Below are positions 1 to 7,582 of a DNA stretch of 64,000 bases, in pieces. Position numbers and translations under genes: made by a program. Source of the stretch: Prochloron sp965198675. GTDB lineage: Bacteria > Cyanobacteriota > Cyanobacteriia > Cyanobacteriales > Prochloraceae. The stretch lies in assembly GCA_965198675.1 (NCBI GenBank), contig OZ240666.1, forward strand, positions 310,001 through 374,000, written 5' to 3'. Under the pieces are notes generated by a model that was given only the letters and a program-made list of their open reading frames with translations, had not been told where the DNA came from and did no database searches. How positions within the stretch are numbered: position 1 is the first letter of the stretch; every line of letters starts with the position of its first letter.

Positions 1-1
1 T

Positions 2-247
2 GGCATTCATCCCAAAGCCATTGAAGCAGTTTTCTTATCTCTTGCTTCTGTTTACGATAGTCAAATTTTCCTCGCCACTCACTCCCCACTCTTCTTAGAT
101 CTAGCCGAGAGAAAACAGCTTTTGTGTTTTGCCAAAAATACTTCTGGTGCCATCGATATCGTATCCGGAGATAATCACCCAGCCCTGCGGGAATGGAAAG
201 GACAAATATTTCTGTCAACTCTTTATGCTTCTGGAGTACTAGGATGA
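2..247 (+). CDS. AAA family ATPase, C-terminal end (partial at window edge)
   Basis: An open frame enters from the left edge and gives 81 residues before a TGA stop. It contains ATHSPLFLDL, which matches the D-loop/H-loop region of ABC-type AAA ATPases (AAA_15/AAA_21, OLD- and RecF-like), where the histidine contacts ATP. The stop overlaps the ATG of the next gene by four bases (ATGA), indicating translational coupling. Such ATPases paired with a small downstream nuclease-like gene are common in phage-defence loci. The Walker A part lies outside the window, so subfamily and activity cannot be judged. Confidence 0.75.
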   Translation, partial: GIHPKAIEAVFLSLASVYDSQIFLATHSPLFLDLAERKQLLCFAKNTSGAIDIVSGDNHPALREWKGQIFLSTLYASGVLG

Positions 248-864
248 AAGATTTAGTGGTCTTGGTAGCAGACGGACAACAGCAAGCAGTTATTGAAACC
301 TTACTAGAAAAGCGCCATCAAGCCTTGCAAATTCGTCATCTGAGTAAGAAGAGGCAAGAGTTTAAAATCTTTGCTCATGAAAAAAGAGATCCAGGAGTTT
401 ATAGAGATGAAGGAGCGTTTCTCAATTCATGTGCCCAGCAGTATAAATATGCATTAGTCATGTTAGACGCCGAATGGGAAGGTAGTCCAGGAGCAACAAA
501 AATTAAAGAGAAAATCGAAAATGACCTAAATTGCCATGGATGGCAAAATCGCAGTGGAATCATCGTCATTGAACCAGAATTAGAGATTTGGGTGTGGTCA
601 TCCTCTCCTAAGGTTGCAGAAATTTTGGGTCAAACTATGGCTGAAATTCGTTCCCTTGGGGAAGAGCGCAACTGGTGGGAAAAAGGCTCTCCGAAACCTC
701 ATCGCCCCAAAGAACTGATGAAAGATGTATTGCGGCAAGCTCGCAAACACCCTTCGGCTGCCATATTTAAGCGTTTAGCTGCCCAAGTTTCCCTGAAAAG
801 GTGTGAAGATACATCTTTCCAAGAATTAAAACAAAAATTACAGACATGGTTTCCCCAAAATTAG
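244..864 (+). CDS. Small partner of the AAA ATPase, possibly TOPRIM-like
   Basis: 206 residues from the ATG that overlaps the preceding stop. An in-frame start 51 bases upstream is less likely because of that coupling. The N-terminus (MKDLVVLVADGQQQAVIETL) reads as a hydrophobic strand, a turn and a helix. LVMLDAEWEGSPGA near residue 75 and IIVIEPELEIWVW near residue 107 are acidic, strand-associated motifs like those of TOPRIM-type nucleases (OLD, DUF4435/DUF4276 types) that accompany AAA ATPases. The assignment rests on pattern and context only: I see no full catalytic signature. Likely role (inference): effector or regulator of a two-gene defence module. No terminator is obvious downstream. 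Confidence 0.6.
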   Translation: MKDLVVLVADGQQQAVIETLLEKRHQALQIRHLSKKRQEFKIFAHEKRDPGVYRDEGAFLNSCAQQYKYALVMLDAEWEGSPGATKIKEKIENDLNCHGWQNRSGIIVIEPELEIWVWSSSPKVAEILGQTMAEIRSLGEERNWWEKGSPKPHRPKELMKDVLRQARKHPSAAIFKRLAAQVSLKRCEDTSFQELKQKLQTWFPQN

Positions 865-1097
865 AATCCTAGTCATGTTTGTAAACTTTTCTTAACTGCT
901 TAACCACTTCTCACCCAGAAGGTGTTAGCTTGTTGCTCTCTCGGAGCGGCTCAAGGTCTCCTGGAATTTTAATGGAAATCCAATAAGAAGATTTGCCCAC
1001 CCTACCCCTAAATGATAATATATGCAATAATATGGTTTGAGCCGCTCCTTGATGCGGTTCCATTTTCTCCCTCTATGTCCACCATACCCTACACCCT
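865..1097. other. Spacer without recognisable gene
   Basis: AT-rich spacer between the ATPase partner gene and an orphan ATPase fragment. Short frames exist but none resembles a protein. No hairpin-plus-T-run terminator was seen. Confidence 0.5.
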
Positions 1098-1361
1098 ATG
1101 CTTAGTCGTGTTCAAACCCTCAACTATCGCCGTCGTCCATACCTTGACTACCCTTTACTACCCTTGGAAATTCTTGGTCCCAAGGCTTCTGGGAAAAGTT
1201 CTTTTCTGGACGTGGTGGCAATGCTTGGAGACTACGTGAGGGATGGAGTGGATCATGCTTTATTACAAACCTTTCAAAATCCCACGGGATGGGCTACTCA
1301 CGTAGACCAATTAATTTTTAATCAATCTGGACCAGGTTTTGAACTGGCGATCGAGGCGTAG
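1098..1361 (+). pseudogene. N-terminal fragment of an AAA ATPase
   Basis: 87 codons beginning MLSRVQTLNYR and containing a Walker A loop (LGPKASGKSSFLDVVAML, about residues 26-43), followed by a frame ending in FELAIEA and a stop supplied by the adjacent GTAGGGTGCGTTA repeat. This is the usual start of RecF/AAA_15-type ATPases, which run to 350-450 residues, so about three quarters of the protein is missing. Walker B and the signature motif are absent. It may be the remnant of a paralogue of the ATPase whose end lies at the window's left edge, but the two pieces do not overlap and cannot be compared. Confidence 0.65.
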
Positions 1362-1803
1362 GGTGCGTTAGGAACGTAACGCACCAAATGCTAGCTGGTG
1401 GTGCGTTACGAGAAAGGCTAACACACCCTACAATATCTTGCGACCTGTCAATATTGTCGCACTTCCAGTTCTACGTAGGATGCGTTACGCTAACCCATTT
1501 AATTTAGGATGCTGCTACGTACGACAGCTAACGCATCTTAGATGCGTTACGCTAACTAACGCATCCTACGGGTGGGGTCTCCCGCGCGTTTGATGAAGTA
1601 GGGATTGAGAAAATAGGGTACCAAACGTTGTCCCAATTGCCCACCCTACGAACCTCTCTGCGCCTCTGCGCCTCGGCGTGAAACACAAACTCTAAAACTG
1701 CTGGTTTGGTGGGCAATCCAAAATTTACTCTCGTAATAGGGTACCAAACATTGTCCCAATTGCCCACCCTACAAATCTAACTACACCCCACACCCCACAC
1801 CCC
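1362..1803. repeat. Repeat-filled spacer
   Basis: Contains several dispersed palindromic families: 'gtagggtgcgtta...taacgcacc' and 'ggatgcgttacgct' units (1362-1570), two copies of a 36-base unit 'gggtaccaaacgttgtccc...ttgcccaccctac' (1614-1650 and 1737-1773; a third lies at 36292-36328), and a 'ctctgcgcctctgcgcctc' run near 1655. Apparent short frames here are repeat-encoded and not credible genes. Confidence 0.75.
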
Positions 1804-3399
1804 TCAGAAGCTGGTAACTGCTTTGGTAAATCCCAAAAATAAGGGGTGAGCATTGTTGGGACGAGAGCGAAATTCGGGGTGGAACTGGGTAGCAATAAAG
1901 AAGGGATGGTCTGGTAATTCCACCATTTCCACTAACCGCCCGTCGGGAGAAGTACCGCTAATAAGGTATCCTGTATTTAACAATAAGTTACGATATGCAT
2001 TATTAAATTCATAGCGATGGCGGTGACGTTCGTAAATTACCTCCTTGCCGTAAAGGGAATAGGCCAGGCTGTTGGGTAAAAGGCGACAGGGACATAAACC
2101 CAGGCGCATAGTTCCCCCTAAGTCTACCACATCTTCTTGTTCTGGTAGGAGGTTAATTACGGGATGTTTAGTATCAGAACTAAATTCTGAACTATTGGCG
2201 TCTTCTAATTTAGCTACGTTCCTAGCCCACTCTATAATAGCACATTGCATGCCTAAGCACAAGCCCAGGAAGGGAATTTTCTCCTGACGAGCATATTGGA
2301 TCGCCATTACTTTTCCATCGACCCCGCGAATGCCAAAACCTCCCGGTACTAAAATACCCTGAACCCCTTCTAAATATTTGGCCCCACCCTCTGCTTCCAT
2401 GTTTTCTGCGCTAACCCAACGGATTTTGATTTCTTTACCCACAGCGATCGCTCCATGACCTAAAGCTTCCACTACGGAGAGATAAGCATCACTCAACTGG
2501 ATGTATTTACCCACAATGGCTATTTCTAGGGAACCCTGAGGTGCATTCATCCTTTGGATCAGGGTTTGCCATTCTTGTAAATCCGGTTCTCGCTGTTCTA
2601 AATTGAGTAAATTGAGAACTTGTAGTGCTAATCCTTCTTCTTCTAAGATAAGGGGGACTTCATAAATACTACTAGCGTCTCTCGATTCAATTACTGCTGA
2701 GACGGAAACGTCGCAGAATTCAGAGATTTTTTCCTTTATATTTTGTTTGAGGGGGCGATCGCTGCGACAGACTAGAATATCTGGTTGAATACCGATGGAA
2801 CGCAGTTCTTTGACGGAGTGTTGGGTGGGTTTGCTTTTCATCTCCCCAGCTGTCTGAATCCAAGGTAGCATGGTGACATGCATATAGACCACATTATTGC
2901 GCCCCACGTCTTTGCGAAACTGACGGATAGCTTCTAGAAAGGGGAGGGATTCAATATCCCCCACTGTACCACCAATTTCGGTGATGACTACATCGGGATT
3001 GGTGTTTTTGGCGACGCGATGGATTCTTGCTTTAATCTCGTTGGTAATGTGGGGAATAACCTGCACTGTTGACCCTTGATACATCCCCCGTCGTTCTTTA
3101 TTAATGACTGCTTGGTAAATAGAACCGGTGGTGACGCTATTGAGACGGGACATGGGGGTGTCGGTGAAGCGTTCGTAATGTCCTAAGTCTAAGTCTGTTT
3201 CGGCTCCGTCGTCGGTGACGAAGACTTCTCCGTGTTGGAAGGGACTCATGGTTCCTGGATCTACGTTAATATAGGGGTCGAGTTTGAGAATAGAGACAGA
3301 ATAGTTCCGAGATTTGAGCAGTCTTCCTAAGCTGGCTGCTACTATTCCTTTTCCGATACTGGAGACTACTCCACCTGTGATAAAAACAAATTTAGCCAT
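1804..3399 (-). CDS. pyrG: CTP synthase
   Basis: 531 residues, close to the family's usual 535-550. It makes CTP from UTP, ATP and glutamine in the cytoplasm. The N-terminal amidoligase domain starts MAKFVFITGGVVSSIGKG with its P-loop. The C-terminal class I glutamine amidotransferase domain has the nucleophile motif GLCLGMQ and the His-Glu pair QFHPEF. The ATG start gives the canonical N-terminus. It is separated from the toxin-antitoxin genes upstream by about 100 bases that include an 'agaggcgcagaagcgcagag' repeat, so it is probably transcribed alone. Confidence 0.97.
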   Translation of the reverse strand: MAKFVFITGGVVSSIGKGIVAASLGRLLKSRNYSVSILKLDPYINVDPGTMSPFQHGEVFVTDDGAETDLDLGHYERFTDTPMSRLNSVTTGSIYQAVINKERRGMYQGSTVQVIPHITNEIKARIHRVAKNTNPDVVITEIGGTVGDIESLPFLEAIRQFRKDVGRNNVVYMHVTMLPWIQTAGEMKSKPTQHSVKELRSIGIQPDILVCRSDRPLKQNIKEKISEFCDVSVSAVIESRDASSIYEVPLILEEEGLALQVLNLLNLEQREPDLQEWQTLIQRMNAPQGSLEIAIVGKYIQLSDAYLSVVEALGHGAIAVGKEIKIRWVSAENMEAEGGAKYLEGVQGILVPGGFGIRGVDGKVMAIQYARQEKIPFLGLCLGMQCAIIEWARNVAKLEDANSSEFSSDTKHPVINLLPEQEDVVDLGGTMRLGLCPCRLLPNSLAYSLYGKEVIYERHRHRYEFNNAYRNLLLNTGYLISGTSPDGRLVEMVELPDHPFFIATQFHPEFRSRPNNAHPLFLGFTKAVTSF

Positions 3400-3499
3400 A
3401 ATGCACTATTGTTTCACACAGAGGCGCAGAAGCGCAGAGAGAGGGGGAGAGATTTTTCGGCTTTATCTTAAATCGTCTCATAAGTAGACAACGCGGGCT

Positions 3500-3706
3500 T
3501 CACAAATCTTCTAGGCTCAAACCAGCATCTTTCAGGAGACTTTTCAAAGTTCCAATGGGGATATCTTGCTTGCCGTGTATAGGGATAGAGAGAATTGTTT
3601 TGACACAGGGCTTGGCATAAATATGATGGCTTCCTTTTATCCTCTTGAGTGCCCACTCTTGTTTTTCAACAATTTTGCATAGAGCTTTACCGGAAATGCT
3701 TTTCAC
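3500..3706 (-). CDS. hicA: HicA-type mRNA interferase toxin
   Basis: 68 residues, typical HicA length. The dsRBD-like fold carries the catalytic histidine in the context KRIKGSHHIY, followed by IPIHGKQDIPIGTLKSLLKDAGLS, split here as strand IPIHG and helix IGTLKSLLKDAG. HicA cleaves mRNA when its antitoxin is lost. Its ATG overlaps the stop of the upstream hicB gene by four bases, so the order is antitoxin then toxin. The copy looks intact. A second frame over the same DNA is a shadow. Confidence 0.85.
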   Translation of the reverse strand: MKSISGKALCKIVEKQEWALKRIKGSHHIYAKPCVKTILSIPIHGKQDIPIGTLKSLLKDAGLSLEDL

Positions 3707-3903
3707 AATGTCAAATCAACTAACTCGTGTTCAGGTTCAGGGTTCGCTTGTTCACTAGCCACTTCTAGCCAGCCTTCAATAGCGTCCTTTAGCATTTCTA
3801 AAAGATGTTCTTTACTTTCGCCCCAAGTGTGGCAGCCTGGTAGTGCTGGTACTGAACCACACCACACATCGTCTTCTTGCCAGATAACTGCTTTGATTTT
3901 CAT
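3703..3903 (-). CDS. hicB: HicB-like antitoxin (short form)
   Basis: 66 residues starting MKIKAVIWQEDDVWCGSVPA. This is the short HicB fold (partial RNase-H-like: two strands, PGCHTWGESKEHLLEMLKDA helix) without a long DNA-binding tail. An upstream in-frame start at 3942 would add residues that overlap the remnant DUF5615 gene, so the ATG at 3903 is preferred. It neutralises the HicA encoded directly downstream with a 4-base overlap. Confidence 0.8.
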   Translation of the reverse strand: MKIKAVIWQEDDVWCGSVPALPGCHTWGESKEHLLEMLKDAIEGWLEVASEQANPEPEHELVDLTL

Positions 3904-3913
3904 GAAAAATTCC

Positions 3914-3991
3914 TCATTGTTGACCGGAGTGACGAAGACCACTGGTGATGACTCGTGGGATATGTTGGTCCATCATGTAGGCTAGAGTCAT
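3914..3991 (-). pseudogene. DUF5615 PIN-like toxin, truncated to 25 codons
   Basis: A reading frame of 25 codons (MTLAYMMDQHIPRVITSGLR...) opens with an ATGA overlap on the stop of the DUF433 gene. DUF433 plus DUF5615 is a standard toxin-antitoxin pairing, and DUF5615 proteins (about 110-125 residues) begin with this kind of strand-Asp-helix. The frame hits TGA after 25 codons, 10 bases before the ATG of hicB, so nearly all of the toxin has been lost, perhaps when the hicAB module was joined here. Confidence 0.65.
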
Positions 3992-4299
3992 GAGTGAGAC
4001 CTTTGGGTACGCAAGCGTTCGACAATAGGAGGCACAGGTGTCCGGGAGCGTATTTGCTCGACTCTTTGTGCCCGTCGCTCAATTTCCTGGTCAAGCTCCT
4101 GCTTGTGGTCCCAATAGTAGGCTAGGGCTGAGTGGATTTGCCCCAGACTCAGGTGCGGGAACTGAAAATGAAGTTCCGCTGGACTCCACTCATAGGCTAA
4201 GTGGCTCTGAACCAGTTCGATAACCTTTATGGGGGTATCTGCAATCAGCGCCACACCCTGGTTATCGAGGACAATATGTTTATAAGAGGTTGTAACCAA
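3988..4299 (-). CDS. DUF433 family antitoxin
   Basis: 103 residues. DUF433 proteins are small helix-turn-helix antitoxins, here with the core YKHIVLDNQGVALIADTP...VIELVQSHLAYEWSPAELH...FPHLSLGQIHSALAYYWDH. A basic C-terminal tail follows (about residues 75-103). It overlaps the start of a severely truncated DUF5615 toxin gene by four bases, so the antitoxin now stands without its toxin. The ATG start gives a full-length domain. Confidence 0.8.
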   Translation of the reverse strand: MVTTSYKHIVLDNQGVALIADTPIKVIELVQSHLAYEWSPAELHFQFPHLSLGQIHSALAYYWDHKQELDQEIERRAQRVEQIRSRTPVPPIVERLRTQRSHS

Positions 4300-4362
4300 T
4301 TGTATTATTTTTAATCGGGTATTGTTAGGCGATCGCCCAATACAAATAAGGATATCACAACT

Positions 4363-4446
4363 TTACGGGGGTAAAAGTTCTAGCTGTTCTATAATAGCTA
4401 GGGAAATCAGCGGACTGCTATCGGCAATGATGGCAACACTAGTCAT
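4363..4446 (-). pseudogene. Duplicated 5' end of the DUF3368 PIN toxin gene
   Basis: A 27-codon frame starting MTSVAIIADSSPLISLAIIE is nearly identical to the start of the DUF3368 toxin at 5668-6171 (MTSAVIIVDSSPLISLAIIE) and carries the first PIN aspartate. DNA similarity also covers the short downstream tract 'caaataaggatatca' found near 6487. It stops after LLPP. This is a partial duplication, not a functional gene. Confidence 0.75.
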
Positions 4447-4462
4447 CGCCCGCTTGGGTTTG

Positions 4463-4645
4463 TTAGGAAGTCGGAGCCATCGCTTTGTTAGACTGTTGCT
4501 TATGTTGCAATGATACTAACTGCCTGCCGCTGGTAGCTTGTCTTCTCTGCCAATCAGCAAATATCGTTTTAAAGTCATAATTAAATGACTTGGCGTGTTC
4601 TTTACGGATTCTGTGCAGTTCTTCCAGAATTTCATCTTTCTACAT
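4463..4645 (-). pseudogene. Small antitoxin-like gene with stop at codon 2
   Basis: Reading from ATG at 4645 gives M, TAG, then 58 codons beginning KDEILEELHRIRKEHAKSFN and continuing YDFKTIFADWQRRQATSGRQ. The helix-rich pattern resembles small cyanobacterial proteins of about 45-60 residues (KDEI.EELWRIKDE...) that sit next to PIN-type toxins. No other ATG precedes the body, so the gene appears inactivated by a nonsense change at codon 2 unless an alternative start is used. The 3' end runs into the duplicated toxin fragment. Confidence 0.5.
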
Positions 4646-4723
4646 GGTTTTATTCTCTCATTAGTTCATAATATAAGATAAGGTTTACCTCAATATTGAA
4701 CCTCATCAACTTGTTGAGCAAAG

Positions 4724-5137
4724 TTAGCGACGCGCCTTGCCTTGCTCATCATAGTCAAAAATCTCCACACTGCCACAAAACTGCCACGTTTCTGTTTGAG
4801 TCAAATCAAAGGTTGGCTGGGCTGAATTAAAGATGGCATGGAGAGCAAAATCTGCGAGTAATTGATCCACTCTATAATGAGGATTTAAGAGTCTTCTCAT
4901 CCTGTCTTTGTCCACATGGAGCTGACTAGCCAAACGGGATATACTGATGTTGGTATGAACCATGGCTTTGTGAATTTCTGCTTTCCATGCAATTTCCAAA
5001 GGCACTGGAACCCAATACTTCCTTTCTCTCCCTTGGGTTGGAAGGGGAATATCCATATTATCATCAAAACCACCATCCTCCTTGTCAGGAGTAAAAGTTG
5101 CCGGAAATGCAAATAGATTTAGTTTCATCATTATCAT
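4724..5137 (-). pseudogene. HicB antitoxin paralogue with internal deletions
   Basis: 137 residues, over 85% alike to the intact HicB at 6535-7113 where they align, but lacking about 36 residues of the HicB core (the segment starting VVTFRDLPEAITQG) and about 9 residues near the C-terminus. The C-terminal helix-turn-helix part (ISISRLASQLHVDKDRMRRL) is kept. With the antitoxin core gone it probably no longer binds HicA but may still bind DNA. It follows a frameshifted hicA copy, mirroring the intact locus. Confidence 0.75.
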
Positions 5138-5139
5138 CC

Positions 5140-5353
5140 TTACAGATTTTTAAGTGATAGTCCTAGCTGTTGAACCATAGCTGTCAATGTACCAGTTTTT
5201 AGCTCTTTCTTTGGATTACCTACAATTGTAAATGCAGTTATCAAAGCACAGAGTCACATAGCTTCCTTTACCACGCTTCTTATCTACACGAACTTCAACC
5301 CCTCGCTCTTTGGCGATCCGCTTCACTCGTTTAATGAATTCATTGCCTCTCAT
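5140..5353 (-). pseudogene. HicA toxin paralogue, frameshifted
   Basis: Aligning with the intact hicA at 7110-7328: the first 40 codons match (MRGNEFIKRVKRIAKERGVE...GKGSYVTL), then one extra base near 5233 shifts the frame and gives a stop soon after. Past the shift the original frame resumes as NPKKELKTGTLTAMVQQLG. The ATG and the hicA-hicB junction are retained. It is a decayed duplicate of the downstream module. Confidence 0.8.
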
Positions 5354-5667
5354 AGAACTTGTTTAGTGTAATGGTTACTAAGGGCATCAGTTCTCCCTCT
5401 ACCTTAGCTATCAGGCTCAAATTATTACTCGATCTGGCAGTCAGATAGCCCATTATGCTGGTTTCAATATAGACAGATTCTCTCATAGGGAATTCAAAAA
5501 CTTAGTTTCTCATCCTACTGATGTTGGAGTGTAGATATTTTGAGGGCCGACGAGGCGGGGTTGGATTAAAGGGCGATCGCAGGCTGTCCCTTGTCGCACC
5601 AACTCCCCAACTCTCGATACTCTTATCATCAACGACACGAATAATGACTTTACCCGCTTTTGGATCC

Positions 5668-6171
5668 TTATAATATGTCGATTTCACCAACATCCCGTAG
5701 TACTGCCTCAATAAGGCTGGAGCGGATATAAATTCCATTAGTGCGCAACTGCTCAATGTAGACTTTAACTTCAGCAATCAAGCCTGCTTTTTTAGCTCGA
5801 CGTAAGATACCAAGCGTCCCGATTCGGCGAATTCTCAAACGTTCTGCTACCCGCCGTGCTTGAGCGTCGTCTAACAGAACTGTGCTATCTGGAATGGAAG
5901 AAGCTCAAGCAATTGCTTCAGCTTCTCCGGGATCGACTAGGATAGATAATGCCTCTAGGCTCATAGGTTCAGGCGCTTTAATTTCAAGCCATTTCACCTG
6001 ACTGATTGTCTCTGCTCCCGGTAAGCCCGCACCTTGAACAGTGACTTCATCCCATACAGCAGGGGGAAGTAGGACTCGCTGATATAGCTGGGGCAAAAGT
6101 TTTAGCTGTTCTATAATAGCTAGGGAAATCAGCGGACTGCTATCGACAATGATAACAGCACTAGTCATCAT
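5668..6171 (-). pseudogene. DUF3368 PIN-domain toxin with in-frame TGA
   Basis: Read through one stop, this is a full-length DUF3368 protein of about 167 residues. The first part is MTSAVIIVDSSPLISLAIIE...LVDPGEAEAIA, with the PIN acidic residues (Asp near the start, Glu pair in GEAEAIA). A TGA at 5905-5907 follows, then the same frame continues LLDDAQARRVAERLRIRRIG and LGILRRAKKAGLIAEVKVYI to a TAA at 5668. The conserved C-terminal half is unchanged in frame, so this looks like one recent nonsense mutation. The start overlaps the UPF0175 antitoxin gene. Readthrough is possible but unproven. Confidence 0.8.
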
Positions 6172-6412
6172 GTAATTCATCAGCGATTTGGTCATCGTCT
6201 AGGTTGATTACCGGGACTTGCAGTCTTCCGAGTTCGTACATAAATTGCAGTTTGTTCATACCACAAAAGTCAGCGGCTTTGCCCAGAGAGAGCCTGCGCA
6301 ACTCGAATAATTTGACTGCCAGCAAGAAGACTAGTTCTGCCTCTAAAGCTTGGGGTGATTTCCCCGAGGTAATGAGCAAGTCATTGGGATAGGGAAGGGA
6401 TAGTTGGGACAT
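6161..6412 (-). CDS. UPF0175 family antitoxin
   Basis: 83 residues, the standard UPF0175 length and pattern: LPYPNDLLITSGKSPQALEAE, then FLLAVKLFELRRLSLGKAAD and CGMNKLQFMYELGRLQVPV, a helix-turn-helix-like region. UPF0175 genes are normally followed by a DUF3368 PIN toxin, as here, with overlapping start and stop codons. It should repress its own operon and block the toxin, although the toxin is currently cut by an in-frame stop. Confidence 0.85.
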   Translation of the reverse strand: MSQLSLPYPNDLLITSGKSPQALEAELVFLLAVKLFELRRLSLGKAADFCGMNKLQFMYELGRLQVPVINLDDDQIADELHDD

Positions 6413-6534
6413 GATTGTAGCTCTTGGTGCTTAATCACATGAGAAAAGATTCGGGTCTGACAGCTCATGACTGGAGTCAGACAACACAAATAAGGATATC
6501 ATATGCCGATATATAATGTAAGATAAGCTTGATC

Positions 6535-7113
6535 TCAATATTGAACCTCATCAACTTGTTGGGCAAAGTTAGCGATCGCCTTCCCTTGCTCATCATAGCC
6601 CACAATCTCATGGCTAGAAGGGTCAGGAATCTCCACACTGCCACAAAGCTGCCACGTTTCTGTTTGAGTCAAATCAAAGGTTGGCTGGGCTGAATTAAAG
6701 ATGGCATGGAGAGCAAAATCTGCGAGTAATTGATCCACTCCATAACGAGGATTTAAGAGTCTTCTCACCCTGTCTTTGTCCACATGGAGCTGACTAGCCA
6801 AACGAGATATACTGATGTTAGCATGAACCATGGCATTGTGAATTTCCGCTTTCCAGGCAATTTCCAAAGGCACTGGAACCAAATGCTCTTTTTCTCTCCC
6901 TTGGGTTGGAAGGGGAATATCCATATTATCATCAATACGGGCTGCAATAGCCTCCCCTAAGCAATCAGAGGCTTCACTTAGGCAGTGTTGCACTGTCTCA
7001 CCCTGGGTGATTGCTTCTGGTAAGTCTCTGAATGTTACTACAAAACCACCATCCTCCTTGTCAGGAGTTAAAGTTGCCGGAAATGCAAATAGGTTGAGTT
7101 TCATCATTATCAT
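6535..7113 (-). CDS. hicB: HicB antitoxin, long form
   Basis: 192 residues in two parts. Residues about 20-65 form the HicB core (FVVTFRDLPEAITQGETVQH, then a helix through AIAARIDDNMDIPLPTQ). Residues about 75-140 hold a DNA-binding helix-turn-helix (ISISRLASQLHVDKDRVRRL). The ATG overlaps the stop of hicA upstream (ATGATAATG), so here the toxin gene comes first. It should neutralise HicA and autorepress. It is the intact member of a duplicated pair; the damaged copy lies at 4724-5353. Confidence 0.88.
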   Translation of the reverse strand: MIMMKLNLFAFPATLTPDKEDGGFVVTFRDLPEAITQGETVQHCLSEASDCLGEAIAARIDDNMDIPLPTQGREKEHLVPVPLEIAWKAEIHNAMVHANISISRLASQLHVDKDRVRRLLNPRYGVDQLLADFALHAIFNSAQPTFDLTQTETWQLCGSVEIPDPSSHEIVGYDEQGKAIANFAQQVDEVQY

Positions 7114-7328
7114 CTTTCCAGATCTTCACGTGATAGTCTTAGCTGTTGATACATAGCTGTCAATGTACCAGTTTTTACCTCTTTCTTTGGATTACCTACA
7201 ATTGTAAAGCGGTCATCAAAGTACAGAGTCACATAGCTTCCTTTACCACGCTTATTATCTACACGGACTTCAACCCTTCGCATTTTGGCGATCCGCTTCA
7301 CTCGTTGAATGAATTCATTGCCTCTCAT
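7110..7328 (-). CDS. hicA: HicA-type mRNA interferase toxin
   Basis: 72 residues: MRGNEFIQRVKRIAKMRRVE...GKGSYVTLYF, ending GTLTAMYQQLRLSREDLER. The usual catalytic His of the G-S-H motif is replaced by Tyr (KGSYVTL), as seen in a HicA subgroup. It overlaps hicB by four bases. The ATG is the only good start. Whether the His-to-Tyr subgroup still cleaves RNA is not evident from sequence. Confidence 0.8.
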   Translation of the reverse strand: MRGNEFIQRVKRIAKMRRVEVRVDNKRGKGSYVTLYFDDRFTIVGNPKKEVKTGTLTAMYQQLRLSREDLER

Positions 7329-7463
7329 AGAACTTGTGGGGTCATGAGTTCTCCTTTCTACTTTGTGCTATATTGGAGTGGAGATATTTTGAGGGCAAAT
7401 GAGCAAGATTCCTGGGGTGGAAATGAAAGGTAATTGGGCAGAAGATGTCCTAGATGTTGATTA

Positions 7464-7551
7464 TAGTAGGTTGGGTAGAGCGCAAGCGTTATCCAACACA
7501 AATCTTCCGGGCTGTTGGGTTTCGTTTCCTCAACCCAACCTACAATTATTA
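7464..7551. repeat. Palindromic 'aacccaacctac' repeat
   Basis: Imperfect inverted repeat: one arm 'tagtaggttgggtagagcg', other arm 'cctcaacccaacctac'. Closely related copies sit at 8905-8990, 9120-9155, 31305-31332, 32148-32226 and 53629-53690. It lies between hicA and the convergently placed AlbA_2 gene and could form a long RNA hairpin. Confidence 0.8.
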
Positions 7552-7582
7552 CCATGAGATGGTCAGTTTTACCGGTGCGCCC

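Noticed and set aside
5502..5777. Minus-strand 91-codon frame
   Set aside because: More than a third overlaps the 3' end of the DUF3368 toxin in another frame, and the rest has no recognisable homology or ribosome site; the true coding frame is the toxin's.
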